Source: Pseudarthrobacter sp. fls2-241-R2A-127
GTDB taxonomy: Bacteria; Actinomycetota; Actinomycetes; Actinomycetales; Micrococcaceae
Length of the DNA stretch: 64,000 bases
Reading direction: 5' to 3'
Assembly (NCBI RefSeq): GCF_030209355.1
Contig: NZ_JARVSF010000022.1
Location: 1-64,000 of the forward strand
The stretch's first letter is position 1; each line of letters begins with the position of its first letter. Below are positions 26,094 through 35,789 of this stretch, in pieces. Under the pieces are notes generated by a model. That model worked only from the letters and a program-made list of their open reading frames with translations, did no database searches and had not been told where the DNA came from. The position numbers and the translations under genes are program-made.

Positions 26094-27679
26094 TGTCCGG
26101 CTACTTTCTTGGACTGTTGGAAGAGGAGATAGGTCATCGGGGCGGAAAGCAGGATCATCAGCAGGGCATAGGGCGCGGCACCCGCATAGTCGATCTCGCT
26201 GCTCTTGCTCCAGAACTCGGTGGCCAGGGTCTTGGTGCCGTTGGGGGACAGCAGCAAGGTGGCGGTGAGTTCGTTGGCGATAGCCAGGAACACCAGGGCT
26301 GCACCGCCGGCAGCGGCCGGGGCGGTGAGGCGCAGCGTGACGCGGATGAAGGCGAGCAGCGGCGGCTTGCCCAGCGCCTGCGCGGCCTCGTCAAGCTCCT
26401 TGGGAGCCTGCGCCAGCCCGGCCCGGAGGTTCACCAGGGCCCGGGGCAGGAACAGCAGGACGTACGCCGCCACCAGGACGCCGGCCGTCTGGTAGATGCC
26501 CGGCACCACGCGGATGCTGACGGTGACGAATGCCAGGGCCACCACGATGCCGGGCATCGAGCTGGTGACGTAGTTGGACAGTTCCAGCGACTTGCTGAAC
26601 CAGCCGGGCTTGCGGACCGCAAGGTAGGCCATGGGGAACGCGACCACGATGGTGGCCGCGGCGCCGGCCAGGCCGTACCCGAACGTGGCCAGGAGGGCCG
26701 GGAGGAATTCGGTGGCGGTCCAGACGTCGGCGCCCCCGGCCACGATCCACTTCAGCACGTAGTACAGCGGGAGGCCGAACGCCAGGGCCGTCAGCGCCAG
26801 CAGGAAGACCTGGCCCGGGATTTGGTACGCGTGCAGCGGCAGGCGGAGGGCCCGTGCCTGCGCCCCTGAGCCGACCCTGGCGTAGCGGGCGGTGCCGCGG
26901 CTGCGGACCTCGGCCATCAGGAGCAGCAGGCAGAAGAACACCAGCACGCTGGCCAGCATGTTCCCCGCCGCCCCGTTGAAGGTGGAGCGGTACTGGGTCA
27001 TGATCGCGGTGGTGAAGGTATCGAACCGGATCATGGCGAACGCGCCGTATTCGGCGAGCAGGTGCAGCCCCACCAGGAGCCCGCCGCCTGTGAGGGCGAT
27101 CCGGAGCTGGGGAAGCACCACCCGGAAGAAGGCCCGCCAGGCGCCCAGCCCCAGCGCGGCGGCGGACTGCTCGATGGCAGGGTCCAGCCGGCTCAGGGTG
27201 GCCGCCGCCGGAATGTAGACCAGCGGGAAGTAGGACAGGGTGGCGATCAGGATTCCCGAGCCCAGGCCGCCCAGCGACGGGATGGCGGAGACCCAGGCGT
27301 AGCTGTTCACGAACGCCGGGATGGCCAGCGGTGCGGCAAGCAGCACAGCCCAGATCCGCCGGCCGCGGAGGTTGGTCCGTTCCACCAGCCATGCCCCCGC
27401 CACGCCAAGCAGCAGGCACAGCGGGATGGTGGCGGCCATCAGGAGCAGGGTGTTGGCCAGCAGTTCGCCCACGCGCGGGCGCAGGATGAGGCCAACGGCG
27501 GTGTCCCAGCCGGTTGCCACGGTCATGTAGACCACGTAGCCCAGCGGGACGAGGGAAAACAGGGCGATCAGCACCGCCAGGATGGACACTGCGGAAACGC
27601 CGAAAGGCGGGCGGGGGCTGTTGCCCCGGCCCGCCGTCGTCGTGCCCCGCTTGGCGGGAGCCGATAGATCGTTGGTCAC
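26090..27679 (-). CDS. fbpB: Iron(III) ABC transporter, fused permease
   Basis: This 529-residue permease has two binding-protein-dependent transport domains, each with about six membrane segments, as in FbpB/FutB. EAA-type loops are EQSAAALGLGAWRAFFRVVL and ELDEAAQALGKPPLLAFIRV. The GTG start lies 4 bases after the binding-protein stop, indicating coupling. It forms the inner-membrane channel for iron delivered by the lipoprotein. Confidence 0.92.
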   Translation of the reverse strand: MTNDLSAPAKRGTTTAGRGNSPRPPFGVSAVSILAVLIALFSLVPLGYVVYMTVATGWDTAVGLILRPRVGELLANTLLLMAATIPLCLLLGVAGAWLVERTNLRGRRIWAVLLAAPLAIPAFVNSYAWVSAIPSLGGLGSGILIATLSYFPLVYIPAAATLSRLDPAIEQSAAALGLGAWRAFFRVVLPQLRIALTGGGLLVGLHLLAEYGAFAMIRFDTFTTAIMTQYRSTFNGAAGNMLASVLVFFCLLLLMAEVRSRGTARYARVGSGAQARALRLPLHAYQIPGQVFLLALTALAFGLPLYYVLKWIVAGGADVWTATEFLPALLATFGYGLAGAAATIVVAFPMAYLAVRKPGWFSKSLELSNYVTSSMPGIVVALAFVTVSIRVVPGIYQTAGVLVAAYVLLFLPRALVNLRAGLAQAPKELDEAAQALGKPPLLAFIRVTLRLTAPAAAGGAALVFLAIANELTATLLLSPNGTKTLATEFWSKSSEIDYAGAAPYALLMILLSAPMTYLLFQQSKKVAGQ

Positions 27680-27683
27680 GGAA

Positions 27684-28733
27684 TTAGAGGAGTCCGGCCT
27701 GGGTCATCAGATCGCTGACCTTCTGGGAGTTGAGCTTGGCGGCGTCCACCTTGGGGGCCTGCAGGTCCTTGATGGGAACCAGCTTGTCGTTGGCAGGCAC
27801 GTCGGAGCCGATGGCGTACTCGAAGGACGTTCCGTTCTTCAGGACTTCCTGGCCCTTCTTGCCGGTGATGAACTTCAGGAACGCCTGCGCAGCGGCGGCG
27901 TTCTTGGAGGACTTGAGCACCCCGCCGCCGGAGACTGACAGGAAGGCGCCCGGGTCCTGGTTCTTGAAGTAGTACGGCGTGACGTTGTTGGAGTTCTCGC
28001 CGGTTTTGGCCTGGTCGCCGTAGTAGTAGTAGTGGTAGATCAGTGCGGCATCCACTTCGCCGGCGTTGACGGCCTTCATGGCCGTGCTGTTGCCCTTGTA
28101 GGCCTTGGAGTTGTCTTTCATGGCCTTGAGCCAGTCCTCGGTGGCGCTTTCGCCCTTGAGTTCCAGCAGGGCCGAGACGATGGCCTGGAAGTCGGCGCCG
28201 GTGGGCGAGGCGGCCCAGCGGCCCTTCCACTCCGGCTTGGCCAGGTCCAGCATGGACTTGGGCAGCTGGTCTTCGGTGAGCTTGGTCTTGTTGTACACCA
28301 GGACGGTGGAGCGGGCGGCGATGCCCGTCCACTTGCCGGTGGACGGCGTGAATTCGGCGGGAACCTGGGCCAGGGTGTCCTTGTTGACGTCGGCGAACAG
28401 GCCGGCGTTCTCCACCTGCGTCATGGCGGGGGAGTTCTCGGTGAGGAACACGTCCGCGGGGGACGCCTGGCCTTCCTGGATGATCTGGTTGGACATCTCG
28501 GTGTCGTCGCCCTGGCGGAGGGTCACCTTGATGCCGGTTTCCGCGGTGAAGGCGTCCACCCATTCCTTGGTGAGGCTCTCGTGCTGGGCGTTGTAGACAG
28601 TGATCTCGCCGGAGGGTGCACCGTTGGAAGCGGAGCTGTCACCGGCGGGCGTGCCGCCGCCGCAGGCGGTCAGGCCGAGAGCTGCGGTGGCGGCGAGTGC
28701 GATGCCTGCCAGCGCGCTGTTGCGGATCTTCAT
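27684..28733 (-). CDS. fbpA: Iron(III) ABC transporter, substrate-binding lipoprotein
   Basis: This 349-residue binding protein has a lipoprotein signal (AATAALGLTACGGG, Cys about 24) and the type II periplasmic-binding fold of the FutA/FbpA class (ITVYNAQHESLTKEWVDAF, QASPADVFLTENSPAM, YHYYYYGDQAKTGENSNN). The tyrosine cluster YHYYYYGD suits iron ligation seen in this family. It is the first gene of fbpABC. A 19-base IdeR/DtxR-like box 82 bases upstream suggests repression by iron. Confidence 0.92.
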   Translation of the reverse strand: MKIRNSALAGIALAATAALGLTACGGGTPAGDSSASNGAPSGEITVYNAQHESLTKEWVDAFTAETGIKVTLRQGDDTEMSNQIIQEGQASPADVFLTENSPAMTQVENAGLFADVNKDTLAQVPAEFTPSTGKWTGIAARSTVLVYNKTKLTEDQLPKSMLDLAKPEWKGRWAASPTGADFQAIVSALLELKGESATEDWLKAMKDNSKAYKGNSTAMKAVNAGEVDAALIYHYYYYGDQAKTGENSNNVTPYYFKNQDPGAFLSVSGGGVLKSSKNAAAAQAFLKFITGKKGQEVLKNGTSFEYAIGSDVPANDKLVPIKDLQAPKVDAAKLNSQKVSDLMTQAGLL

Positions 28734-28814
28734 TGAGGCTGCTTTCGTGGGGAAAAGTCTGCGTGAACCTAAGTCTTGAAGGGCACCGGGAAACGGTGCC
28801 TATGTTCAAAAACT

Positions 28815-28833
28815 GTAGGGTAGGCAAACCTAA
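28815..28833. promoter_or_regulatory. IdeR/DtxR-type iron box upstream of fbpA
   Basis: On the minus strand the site reads TTAGGTTTGCCTACCCTAC. This matches the IdeR/DtxR consensus at 15 of 19 positions. It sits upstream of an iron-uptake operon. Confidence 0.7.
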
Positions 28834-28936
28834 GCTCCAAGCCGGAAAGCGCTTTAAGTGACGAGGTTCACATCAATTACGCAAACATGGCGTGACGTAA
28901 TTAGCCTCGAAAGACGCGGGGTGCCGCCGCGGGACG

Positions 28937-29659
28937 CTAGGCGATGCCCGTGGTGCCCAGGAGGCTGCCCACCGCGAAGGTGAAGGCCATGGCCAGCGCC
29001 CCGCCCACCACCAGCCGCAGGGTTGCCTTGCGCTTGGAACTGCCGCCGATCCTGGCACTGACGGTGCCGGTGAGGGCGAGAGCGAGGATGACGGCGACAA
29101 ATGTGACCGGGATGCGTGCCGGCTCGGGCGGAAAGATGATGGCCAGCATGGGCAGCACTGCGCCAATGGTGAACGCGATCGCGGAGGCGAAGGCGGCGTG
29201 CCAGGGGCTGGCCACCTCCTCTTCGTCGATGTTCAGTTCGGCGGACAGGTGCGCCTTCAGGGCGTCCTTTGCCGTGAGCTCTTCGGCAACGCTCCGGGCC
29301 GTGGCTTCGCTGAGCCCCTTAGCTTGGTAGATCTCCGCGAGTTCGGCCAGTTCGCCGTCGGGGTCGTCCAGGAGTTCCTGGCGTTCCTTTTCGATCAAGG
29401 CCCGCTGGCTGTCGCTCTGGCTGCTGACGGACACGTATTCGCCCAGGGCCATGGAGACGGCGCCGCCCACCACGGCGGCCGTCCCGGCCACCAGGATGGG
29501 GGCGATGTCGTTGGTCACGCCAGCGACGCCCACCACGGTTGCGGCGACGGAGACGATGCCGTCGTTCGCGCCGAGGACGCCGGCCCGCAGCCAGTTCAGG
29601 CGGGCGGCCACGCTGCTGTCGTGGGGTTCGTTGTGGCTGAGCTTCACGGTTTCAGACAT
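28937..29659 (-). CDS. VIT1/CCC1 family membrane protein
   Basis: This 240-residue protein has the VIT signature WLRAGVLGANDGIVSVAATV, followed by GGAVSMALGEYVSVSSQSD. It has a charged metal-binding helical hairpin at about 85-155 and three C-terminal membrane segments. Relatives move Fe(II) or Mn(II) out of the cytosol. An ATG at 29659 is preferred because it gives the family N-terminus MSETVKLSHNEP, and an ATG 16 codons upstream adds unrelated residues. It lies close behind the iron-uptake operon but is separated by about 80 bases plus the iron-box region. Confidence 0.9.
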   Translation of the reverse strand: MSETVKLSHNEPHDSSVAARLNWLRAGVLGANDGIVSVAATVVGVAGVTNDIAPILVAGTAAVVGGAVSMALGEYVSVSSQSDSQRALIEKERQELLDDPDGELAELAEIYQAKGLSEATARSVAEELTAKDALKAHLSAELNIDEEEVASPWHAAFASAIAFTIGAVLPMLAIIFPPEPARIPVTFVAVILALALTGTVSARIGGSSKRKATLRLVVGGALAMAFTFAVGSLLGTTGIA

Positions 29660-29736
29660 GCTGGCAGTTAACCACCGCCCGGTCCCCTTTGCCACAAAGG
29701 TTTGCATCCCCTAACACCCGCGGAATCCCGGGGGCG

Positions 29737-31446
29737 TCAGTAGGTGCTGGCGTTGGGCAGGATCAGGGGCGGCAGCGGGGCCTGGTTGAAGTCGAAGGAC
29801 TTGGCAAGATCGCCCAGCTGCGGGTTGTTTTCACGGACATCGGGCCGGGCGTCTGGCCGGCCGTCCGTGGCCGGATCGAGCCGTTCGCCGCCCAGGAAAT
29901 CGTCCTCGATGAACTTGAAGTAGGCGTCGTGGCTGAGGACCTGGTGGTCGATGTATCCCTTGCGTGCGTACGGGCTGATCACCAGGCCGGGGACGCGCAG
30001 GCCGTAGCCGTTGTTGTCCACCACCGGCGGGTTTTCATGGTCGTAGAACCCGCCCCAGTCGTCCCAGGTGAGGAAGATGGCGGTGCTGTTCCAGTCCGGA
30101 CCGCTCATCACCGCGTTGATGAGCCCGGCCACATACTGCTGCCCGGTGCTGATCTTCGCCGGCGCGTGTTCGCTGACCTTGTCCGTGGGCGCCACCCAGG
30201 TGACGGCGGGCAGGGTGCCCTGGCGCGCGGCGTCGTAGAACCCGCTCAGCGGTTTGATGTTGCCCTGCTCGCCGTCCTCCTTGACGGTGTCGAAGTACAG
30301 CAACGGGTTCCACAGGCCCGGGGTTTTGGCGTCCTGTTTAACGGGGTCGCAGGTGGCGGCGTCGTTCCGGCAGTCCGGTTCGGTGCCGTTGAAGACGTAG
30401 TAGGCCCAGGGCACCTGGTGCTTGTGGAGCAGGAAGGTCAGGTCCGTCCAGGCGTAGTCAGGCAGCTCCAGCTTCTTGGCGGCGTCGGTGAGCTTCTTCT
30501 TCAGGTCATCGGACACCGGGGCCGCATCCACGGCTGCCTGGCAGACGGCGTAGGAGTCGGTGGGCTTGCAGCTGTTGCCGATCAGATCGTCGATCTGGGC
30601 TGCGAGGCCGGGATCGATCCCGGCGGATTCCAATGCCTCACGGCACGGGTCAAGGTCCATCCCGGCCTGGCATTTGCCAATCAGCGTGTCCTTGATGATC
30701 TGCGGTTCAGGTTCGGGGTCTGGGTCCTGCAGGGCGTTAACGCACGACGACGGGTCCCCGGCTTTGCTGCACTTGGCGGACCATTCCGAGACCAGGTACA
30801 GGTGGGCCGGCAGGCTCCAGGAGGCGGCAGAGGCGAACAGGTGGTCCTGGAGCGTGAAGTTCTGGGCGTAGGCCCAGTAGTTGGGCAGGTCCCGCCCGTC
30901 GTGGTAACCCATCACATCGGTGGGCATGGAGGTGCTGTACGTGCATTTGCTGCTGGAGGCGCTGCAGCCGGACAGGCCCTTCTCCGCCTGCGCCACGAAC
31001 CCGTCCATGGCCCCGCCGTTGATGTCCCCGGTGGCGTCGGCATGGCTGTGCGGGCCGCCGGCATTGCTGTCCGCGGAGTTGTAGAACGGCGCGATGCAGC
31101 CGCCGTTCGCCGGGTCCGGAAGGCACACGGCGGGCTTGCCGTCCTTCATGGGGATGCCGTCCGCGCCGGGGTAGGTTCCGAAGTAGCTGTCGAAGGACCT
31201 GTTTTCCTGGGTGATGATCACTACATGCTTGATCTTGGAGATCCCGGTGTCCGGGGACGCGCCCTGGCCGGCGGCCACGCCCGCCCCTGCCCCGGCATCC
31301 GGGGCCGGGGCGGAGGCCTGCGGGTTGGGTGCCTGTGGGCCGGCGCGCAGGGCGGCGGGAAGGACGACGGCGAGGATCACCAAAACCGCCAGCGCCACGG
31401 CACCTGCCAGGACTGTCCGGCGTCGGCCGTTCCCTGGGAGCTTCAC
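29737..31446 (-). CDS. Secreted phosphoesterase, phospholipase C/acid phosphatase family
   Basis: This 569-residue protein has one N-terminal membrane or signal segment ([20 protein letters not shown]). Its PF04185-type catalytic region contains the motif [20 protein letters not shown] and later [17 protein letters not shown] and [14 protein letters not shown]. The family includes phospholipases C and acid phosphatases. Ten or so cysteines occur in the central insert. The GTG start at 31446 is supported by AAGGAG 8 bases upstream. It begins 1 base after the related upstream gene, so the two are co-translated. Confidence 0.87.
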   Translation of the reverse strand: MKLPGNGRRRTVLAGAVALAVLVILAVVLPAALRAGPQAPNPQASAPAPDAGAGAGVAAGQGASPDTGISKIKHVVIITQENRSFDSYFGTYPGADGIPMKDGKPAVCLPDPANGGCIAPFYNSADSNAGGPHSHADATGDINGGAMDGFVAQAEKGLSGCSASSSKCTYSTSMPTDVMGYHDGRDLPNYWAYAQNFTLQDHLFASAASWSLPAHLYLVSEWSAKCSKAGDPSSCVNALQDPDPEPEPQIIKDTLIGKCQAGMDLDPCREALESAGIDPGLAAQIDDLIGNSCKPTDSYAVCQAAVDAAPVSDDLKKKLTDAAKKLELPDYAWTDLTFLLHKHQVPWAYYVFNGTEPDCRNDAATCDPVKQDAKTPGLWNPLLYFDTVKEDGEQGNIKPLSGFYDAARQGTLPAVTWVAPTDKVSEHAPAKISTGQQYVAGLINAVMSGPDWNSTAIFLTWDDWGGFYDHENPPVVDNNGYGLRVPGLVISPYARKGYIDHQVLSHDAYFKFIEDDFLGGERLDPATDGRPDARPDVRENNPQLGDLAKSFDFNQAPLPPLILPNASTY

Positions 31447-31447
31447 C

Positions 31448-32635
31448 CTAGGACTCCTTCCTGAACACGTCGTCGCCGAAGGTGGCCACCGCGGGATCGC
31501 CGGCGAGCCCGAGGCGGGGGAGGAAGTAGAAGTCTTCGATGGTGGCCAGCAGGCTGTAGTGGTTGTAGGCCCGGTCCGAGGATGTGCCCGCGTTGCTGAA
31601 CGGTGAGAGCACCAGCGCGCCCACCCTGCCGCCGGCTGCTCCGCCGGCGGGGCTGGCCGCGTCTGATCCCGTGGGGCCGGACGAGTCGCCCTCGGCCTCG
31701 TCGAAGGTGATAACCAGCATGCCGTCCTGTTGGTACGCCGGTGAGGACAGGATGGCCGGCACCTGTTCTTTCAGCCACCCGTCCACCGCCGTCAGGCCTC
31801 CGGTGGTGCCGTCGGCGCAGGTGGCGTCATGGCCGTCGTGGCACAGGTTGGGGGTGATGTAGGAAAGGGTGGGCGTGGTGCCCACTGATTTCAGGTCGTC
31901 AGCGAGGGCCGCGAAGTTGACCACGTTCGCGGCGCAGTCCGGGGACGAGGTGATGGCGTGGAAGTACACGAAGGGGTTGTGGTGCGTGGAGTACTGGCTC
32001 TCCATGGTGGCTTTGATGTGGTTGTCCGGCTCGCCCAGCGGCGGGTGTTCGCACGGCTCCTGCATGTCCTCCATATAGCCCTTCCACGTCTTGCCCTGGG
32101 AGGTCAGTTGCCCGGCGAGGGTTTGGGTGTCCTGCGGGTAGACGCAGCCGTCGCCCTGCAGGGCGCCTTCCGAGTCGGTGCCGGTGGCGTTGAACTCGGT
32201 GTAGGTGTGGCAGTCCGCCATGGTGCTGTCGTTGGGCCGCTGGCCGGATATCTGGGCCAGGTAGTTGGGCAGTGAGTTGTGGGCGATGCCGTAGTAGTTC
32301 TTCAGCAGGACGCCCTTCTTGCGGAGCGTTCCGGCCAGGTAGGGTGCGGGGGAATTGTCACCCCAGACGGAATCGTAGCCCTTGTTCTCCAGGTTGATGA
32401 CGAATACGTGGCCGGGGGTGCGGGTATGGCTTGCCGGGTCCCTGGTGGCGCTGGCCCTCGGCGCCGGTGTGGTGCCGGCCGCGGCTGTGCCGCCGGACAG
32501 GGACGGGGTTGGCGAGGGCCCGGGGCCCTCCGTAGTGCAGGCCGCCAGTGCGGGCAGCAGGAGGGCCGGAAGCAGGAGCAGGCCGGGGGTCCGCCACCGG
32601 CTTGCCTTGGTGCGGGGAACAGTGCTGTTTTTCAC
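31448..32635 (-). CDS. Secreted phosphoesterase (acid phosphatase-like) lipoprotein
   Basis: This 395-residue lipoprotein has a signal ending LLLPALAAC and then a Pro/Thr linker. The catalytic core holds [16 protein letters not shown], the [20 protein letters not shown] motif, [16 protein letters not shown], and [13 protein letters not shown]. It belongs to the same broad phosphoesterase superfamily as the following gene but is more like AcpA-type acid phosphatases. The GTG start at 32635 is inferred from GAGG 6 bases upstream, because in-frame residues further up look like non-coding leader. The pair probably scavenges extracellular phosphate. Confidence 0.82.
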   Translation of the reverse strand: MKNSTVPRTKASRWRTPGLLLLPALLLPALAACTTEGPGPSPTPSLSGGTAAAGTTPAPRASATRDPASHTRTPGHVFVINLENKGYDSVWGDNSPAPYLAGTLRKKGVLLKNYYGIAHNSLPNYLAQISGQRPNDSTMADCHTYTEFNATGTDSEGALQGDGCVYPQDTQTLAGQLTSQGKTWKGYMEDMQEPCEHPPLGEPDNHIKATMESQYSTHHNPFVYFHAITSSPDCAANVVNFAALADDLKSVGTTPTLSYITPNLCHDGHDATCADGTTGGLTAVDGWLKEQVPAILSSPAYQQDGMLVITFDEAEGDSSGPTGSDAASPAGGAAGGRVGALVLSPFSNAGTSSDRAYNHYSLLATIEDFYFLPRLGLAGDPAVATFGDDVFRKES

Positions 32636-32664
32636 GCCCGGCCTCACTTGTTCGCAACTGTGGA

Positions 32665-32701
32665 CCTGCCGGCCGGGCGGTGTGGCTGCCCGGCCGGCAG
32701 G
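32665..32701. terminator. Strong hairpin after the ABC exporter operon
   Basis: A perfect 14-base stem, CCTGCCGGCCGGGC and its complement, surrounds a 9-base loop. It lies about 100 bases beyond the ABC permease stop and just upstream of the phosphoesterase pair. It most likely ends the padR-exporter transcript. Confidence 0.75.
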
Positions 32702-32801
32702 TTTCGGCTCCCCAGCGTTGCGGACACTCTTGCATACCGCGGCCCGGATTAGCACGGGCAAACGCTGTGAGTTCGCAGTGAATATGCTCAGGTTTCGGGT
32801 T

Positions 32802-33566
32802 TCAGCCCACTTTCCGGCGGTAGATGGCGGCTGCAGCGGCGTAGGACACCGCCAGGATGCCGGCCAGCCAGGCGAGGGCCGTCCAGATTCCGGTGCCCAC
32901 GGGTTCCTGCGCGAGGAGGGCCCGGAGGGTGTCCACGATCGGCGTCACCGGCTGGTTTTCGGCGAACCAGGCAACCGGGCCGGGCATGGTGGCCGTGGGA
33001 ACAAACGCTGAACTGATGAAGGGCAGGAAGATCAGCGGGTAGCTCATGCCGCTGGCGCCATCCACGGTCTTGGCGGTCAGGCCGGCAACTACCGCCATCC
33101 AGGTCAGCGCCAGGGTGAACAGGACCAGGATTCCGGCTGCGGCGAACCATGATGCCACGGAGGCTCCACTGCGGAACCCCATGGCCAGGGCTACGGCGAT
33201 CACGATCGCGACGGCTGCGAGGTTGGCAGTCAGGGAGGTGAGTACGTGTGCCCACAGGATGCTGGGCTTGGCGATCGGCATGGATCCCAGCCGTTCGACG
33301 ATCCCGCCCTTGACGTCAAGGAACAACCGGTAGGCGGTGTAGGCCACGCCGGAGGCGACGGTGATCAGGAGGATGCCGGGGAGGAGGTAGTTGATGTAGG
33401 AGCCGCCTGAACCGGTGGTGATCGCGCCGCCGAACACGTAGACGAACAGCAGCATCATGGCCACGGGTGTCACCGCGGTGGTGATGATGGTGTCCGGGCT
33501 GCGGAGGATGTGCCGCAGTGAGCGGCCCGTCAGCACGCCGGTATCGCGGAGGGCGTGGGTGCTCAT
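32802..33566 (-). CDS. ABC-2 type exporter permease (DrrB-like)
   Basis: This 254-residue permease has six membrane segments and the ABC-2 features PGILLITVASGVAYTAYRLF and IFLPFISSAFVPTATMPG typical of daunorubicin-type (DrrB) exporters. Its ATG overlaps the ATPase stop by one base (TGATG), so it is coupled. Substrate unknown. It probably exports a drug or lipid under control of the PadR repressor of the same operon. Confidence 0.9.
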   Translation of the reverse strand: MSTHALRDTGVLTGRSLRHILRSPDTIITTAVTPVAMMLLFVYVFGGAITTGSGGSYINYLLPGILLITVASGVAYTAYRLFLDVKGGIVERLGSMPIAKPSILWAHVLTSLTANLAAVAIVIAVALAMGFRSGASVASWFAAAGILVLFTLALTWMAVVAGLTAKTVDGASGMSYPLIFLPFISSAFVPTATMPGPVAWFAENQPVTPIVDTLRALLAQEPVGTGIWTALAWLAGILAVSYAAAAAIYRRKVG

Positions 33567-34387
33567 CAGTGGTCCTTTCCGGGCGCGGAATCGGCGGTTG
33601 GCTGATCCTGCCGGTCCCCGGGCGGATCACCCACCAGGGCGAGGAAGACGTCCTCGAGGGAAGGCTGTTTCTCCACGTATTCCACGGTGGCCGCGGGGAG
33701 GAGCCGCTTGAGTTCGGCGAGCGTCCCGTTCTGGATGATGGTGCCCCGGTGCAGGATGGCGATTCGGTCGGCGAGCTGCTCTGCCTCGTCAAGGTACTGG
33801 GTGGTTAGCAGTACGGTGGTGCCCTGTCCCGCGAGCTGCCGGATGGTCCGCCACACCTCGAGGCGTCCCTGTGGATCCAGCCCGGTGGTGGGTTCGTCGA
33901 GGAAGACCACCGGGGGATCCCCGGCCAGGCTCATGGCGATGTCCAGCCGGCGCCGCATGCCGCCGGAGTAGGTGGCTGCCCTGCGGTTGGCGGCCTCTGC
34001 CAGTCCGAACCGGGCGAGCAGGCTGCCGGCCACTTCTGCCGGGTTGGGCAGGTGCCGCAGCCTGGCTACCAGCACCAGGTTCTCCCGGCCGGTCAGGACG
34101 TCGTCCACGGCGGTGAACTGGCCGGTCAGGCTGATGGCGGCCCGTACGTCCCCGGCCCGGGTGACGACGTCGAAACCATTGACTGAGGCCCTGCCGCTGT
34201 AAGGTTTCAGGAGGGTGGAGAGGATTTTTATCAGCGTGGTCTTTCCCGCGCCGTTGGAGCCGAGCAGCGCGAAGATGCTTCCCGGCCTCACGTCAAAGTC
34301 GACGCCCCGCAGTACATGCAGGTCCTTGAACGACTTTTCGATGCCCTGGACCCGGATGGCGGGTTGCAGGGCCTGGTCTGTGCCCAT
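33566..34387 (-). CDS. ABC exporter ATP-binding protein (DrrA-like)
   Basis: This 273-residue ATPase has Walker A LLGSNGAGKTTLIKIL, signature YSGGMRRRLDIAMSLA, and Walker B VVFLDEPTTGLDPQGR, followed by the DrrA-type tail (LLPAATVEYVEKQPSLEDVF). AAAGGA precedes the ATG at 34387. It is third in the order padR, DUF1048, ATPase, permease. Confidence 0.92.
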   Translation of the reverse strand: MGTDQALQPAIRVQGIEKSFKDLHVLRGVDFDVRPGSIFALLGSNGAGKTTLIKILSTLLKPYSGRASVNGFDVVTRAGDVRAAISLTGQFTAVDDVLTGRENLVLVARLRHLPNPAEVAGSLLARFGLAEAANRRAATYSGGMRRRLDIAMSLAGDPPVVFLDEPTTGLDPQGRLEVWRTIRQLAGQGTTVLLTTQYLDEAEQLADRIAILHRGTIIQNGTLAELKRLLPAATVEYVEKQPSLEDVFLALVGDPPGDRQDQPTADSAPGKDH

Positions 34388-34414
34388 GGCCGGTCCTTTC
34401 CGGTGTGTGGTTTC

Positions 34415-34780
34415 TCAGGCGTCGCCGGCGGTGGCCTGGTTGATGGAGTCTGCCAGGCGCTTGCGTTCCTTGTTGATCCACTGGCCGTCGGAGTAGTTGC
34501 TGATGAAGGCTTCGGCAAATTCCACCGGGTCCTCACCAACGATGCTGCGGACCGGTGTGCCATCCGCGGCAGCCCCTTCGACCAGGTCCGCCAGGTCCTC
34601 CAGCATCTGCATGAGGACATCGCCCTTGACGATCGCGCCGGCGTAGGTGAAGTAGCGTTCCAAGGCGTCGATGGTGGTCCGGTACGGGCCGGGCAGCTGT
34701 TCCTTGCGGGCTTTGTACCGGCGCCAGCGTTTCTTGTCGTCGAAGGAACCGGTGACTTTCTCAAGCCATCCCTGGGGCAT
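34415..34780 (-). CDS. DUF1048 family protein
   Basis: This 121-residue helical cytoplasmic protein (WLEKVTGSFDDKKRWRRYKA, ALERYFTYAGAIVKGDVLMQ) matches DUF1048. That family commonly sits between a PadR regulator and an ABC exporter, and its role is unknown. Two ATGs compete. The one at 34786 overlaps the PadR stop as ATGA. The one at 34780 has AAGGAG 7 bases upstream and is chosen here. Confidence 0.85.
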   Translation of the reverse strand: MPQGWLEKVTGSFDDKKRWRRYKARKEQLPGPYRTTIDALERYFTYAGAIVKGDVLMQMLEDLADLVEGAAADGTPVRSIVGEDPVEFAEAFISNYSDGQWINKERKRLADSINQATAGDA

Positions 34781-34782
34781 GG

Positions 34783-35130
34783 TCATTCTCCTTTTTCCTG
34801 CGGGGGATTGGTGTGGTGGAGTTGCTCGATCCGTGCGGCGAGGAAGCTCCAGGTGCTCCAGAATTCGTCCAGGTAGGCGCTGCCGGAAGCGTTCAGCGTG
34901 TACACCTTGCGGGGCGGTCCTTTTTCGGACGGGACTTTGGCCACGTCAACCAGGCCGCGTTGTTCGATGCGGACCAGCAGTGCGTACACCGTGCCTTCGA
35001 CGATGTCCGAAAAGCCCTGGTCGCGCAGCCGGGCGGTGATTTCGTAGCCGTACGCCGGCCGGGCCGCGAGGGTTGCCAGGACGATGCCCTCCAGCGTGCC
35101 TTTGAGCATCTCGGTCATTTGCTTGCCCAT
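34783..35130 (-). CDS. PadR family transcriptional regulator
   Basis: This 115-residue winged-helix repressor has the PadR pattern MLKGTLEGIVLATLAARPAY, GYEITARLRDQGFSDIVEGT and the wing GPPRKVYTLNASGSAYLDEF. The start at 35130 has AAGGA 5 bases upstream. Longer in-frame sequence would cover its own operator. It is the first gene of the exporter operon, and the nested palindrome at 35149-35180 directly upstream is its likely autoregulatory site. Confidence 0.92.
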   Translation of the reverse strand: MGKQMTEMLKGTLEGIVLATLAARPAYGYEITARLRDQGFSDIVEGTVYALLVRIEQRGLVDVAKVPSEKGPPRKVYTLNASGSAYLDEFWSTWSFLAARIEQLHHTNPPQEKGE

Positions 35131-35148
35131 GGAATTCCTTTGGTACTT

Positions 35149-35180
35149 AGTGTTACTGACTACTAGTAGATAGTAACACT
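35149..35180. promoter_or_regulatory. Nested palindromic PadR operator
   Basis: The outer arms AGTGTTACT (35149-35157) and AGTAACACT (35172-35180) are perfect. An inner perfect palindrome CTACTAGTAG occupies 35160-35169. The site is AT-rich and lies 19 bases upstream of padR. Confidence 0.8.
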
Positions 35181-35323
35181 GAGTAGCTGGTATGCAAGGC
35201 CCCCGGGCAGGTCTTTCTGCCCTGTTGGGTGCATCCTCGCAGGCGTTGACTTGAAGCATGGGCAGCATTGGCTCATGGGGCGGAAACGTACTGGCGTACC
35301 GTCCACACCAGAAAGGAAAAACA

Positions 35324-35680
35324 GTGAAAAAGTGGTATCGGTGGCAGGACTATGCAGCAGGTGCCGCCGGACTCTTCACCGCAGTGGCGGTCCTGTTCAC
35401 GCGGCAGCAAAACATGTCCACCACCCTCATGCTCGTCTTCGGCGGGCTCCTGGTGGTCAGCGGAATCGTCAACCTGGCAATGCCCGGAACTCCGGTCATG
35501 GAATACGCCCAGGCTGTCCTTGCCGCAGTATTGATCATCTCGCCGTGGCTGGGGTCCTACACGGGCGCGACCGGCGCAGCGTGGACGTCGTGGATTGCAG
35601 GGGCAGTGGCGCTGGTGGTCACCGCGGTGGCCATTAAGCCCAGCACTGACGCCCATCACAATCTGGGCATTTCGCATTAG
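35324..35680 (+). CDS. SPW-repeat membrane protein
   Basis: This 118-residue protein has four membrane segments arranged as two SPW-type repeats (VKKWYRWQDYAAGAAGLFTA and later IISPWLGSYTG). The motif SPW is present once, and the first copy is degenerate. The GTG start at 35324 has AAGGAAAAACA upstream. The function of the family is unknown. It is divergent from padR and followed after 109 bases by the dehydrogenase operon. Confidence 0.85.
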   Translation: MKKWYRWQDYAAGAAGLFTAVAVLFTRQQNMSTTLMLVFGGLLVVSGIVNLAMPGTPVMEYAQAVLAAVLIISPWLGSYTGATGAAWTSWIAGAVALVVTAVAIKPSTDAHHNLGISH

Positions 35681-35789
35681 CGGCAGCATCCGCCATGACT
35701 GACGTGATGCGGTATGAGGCAGGATCCACTCCGGCCCATGCCGCACCGGAAGCCATGGCGGAGCTGTATCCACACGGCGGGTGAGGGCG

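Noticed and set aside
34783..35268. Longer PadR protein starting at 35268
   Set aside because: The extra residues would be encoded by the palindromic operator. The ATG at 35130 has a proper ribosome binding site and gives the usual PadR length.
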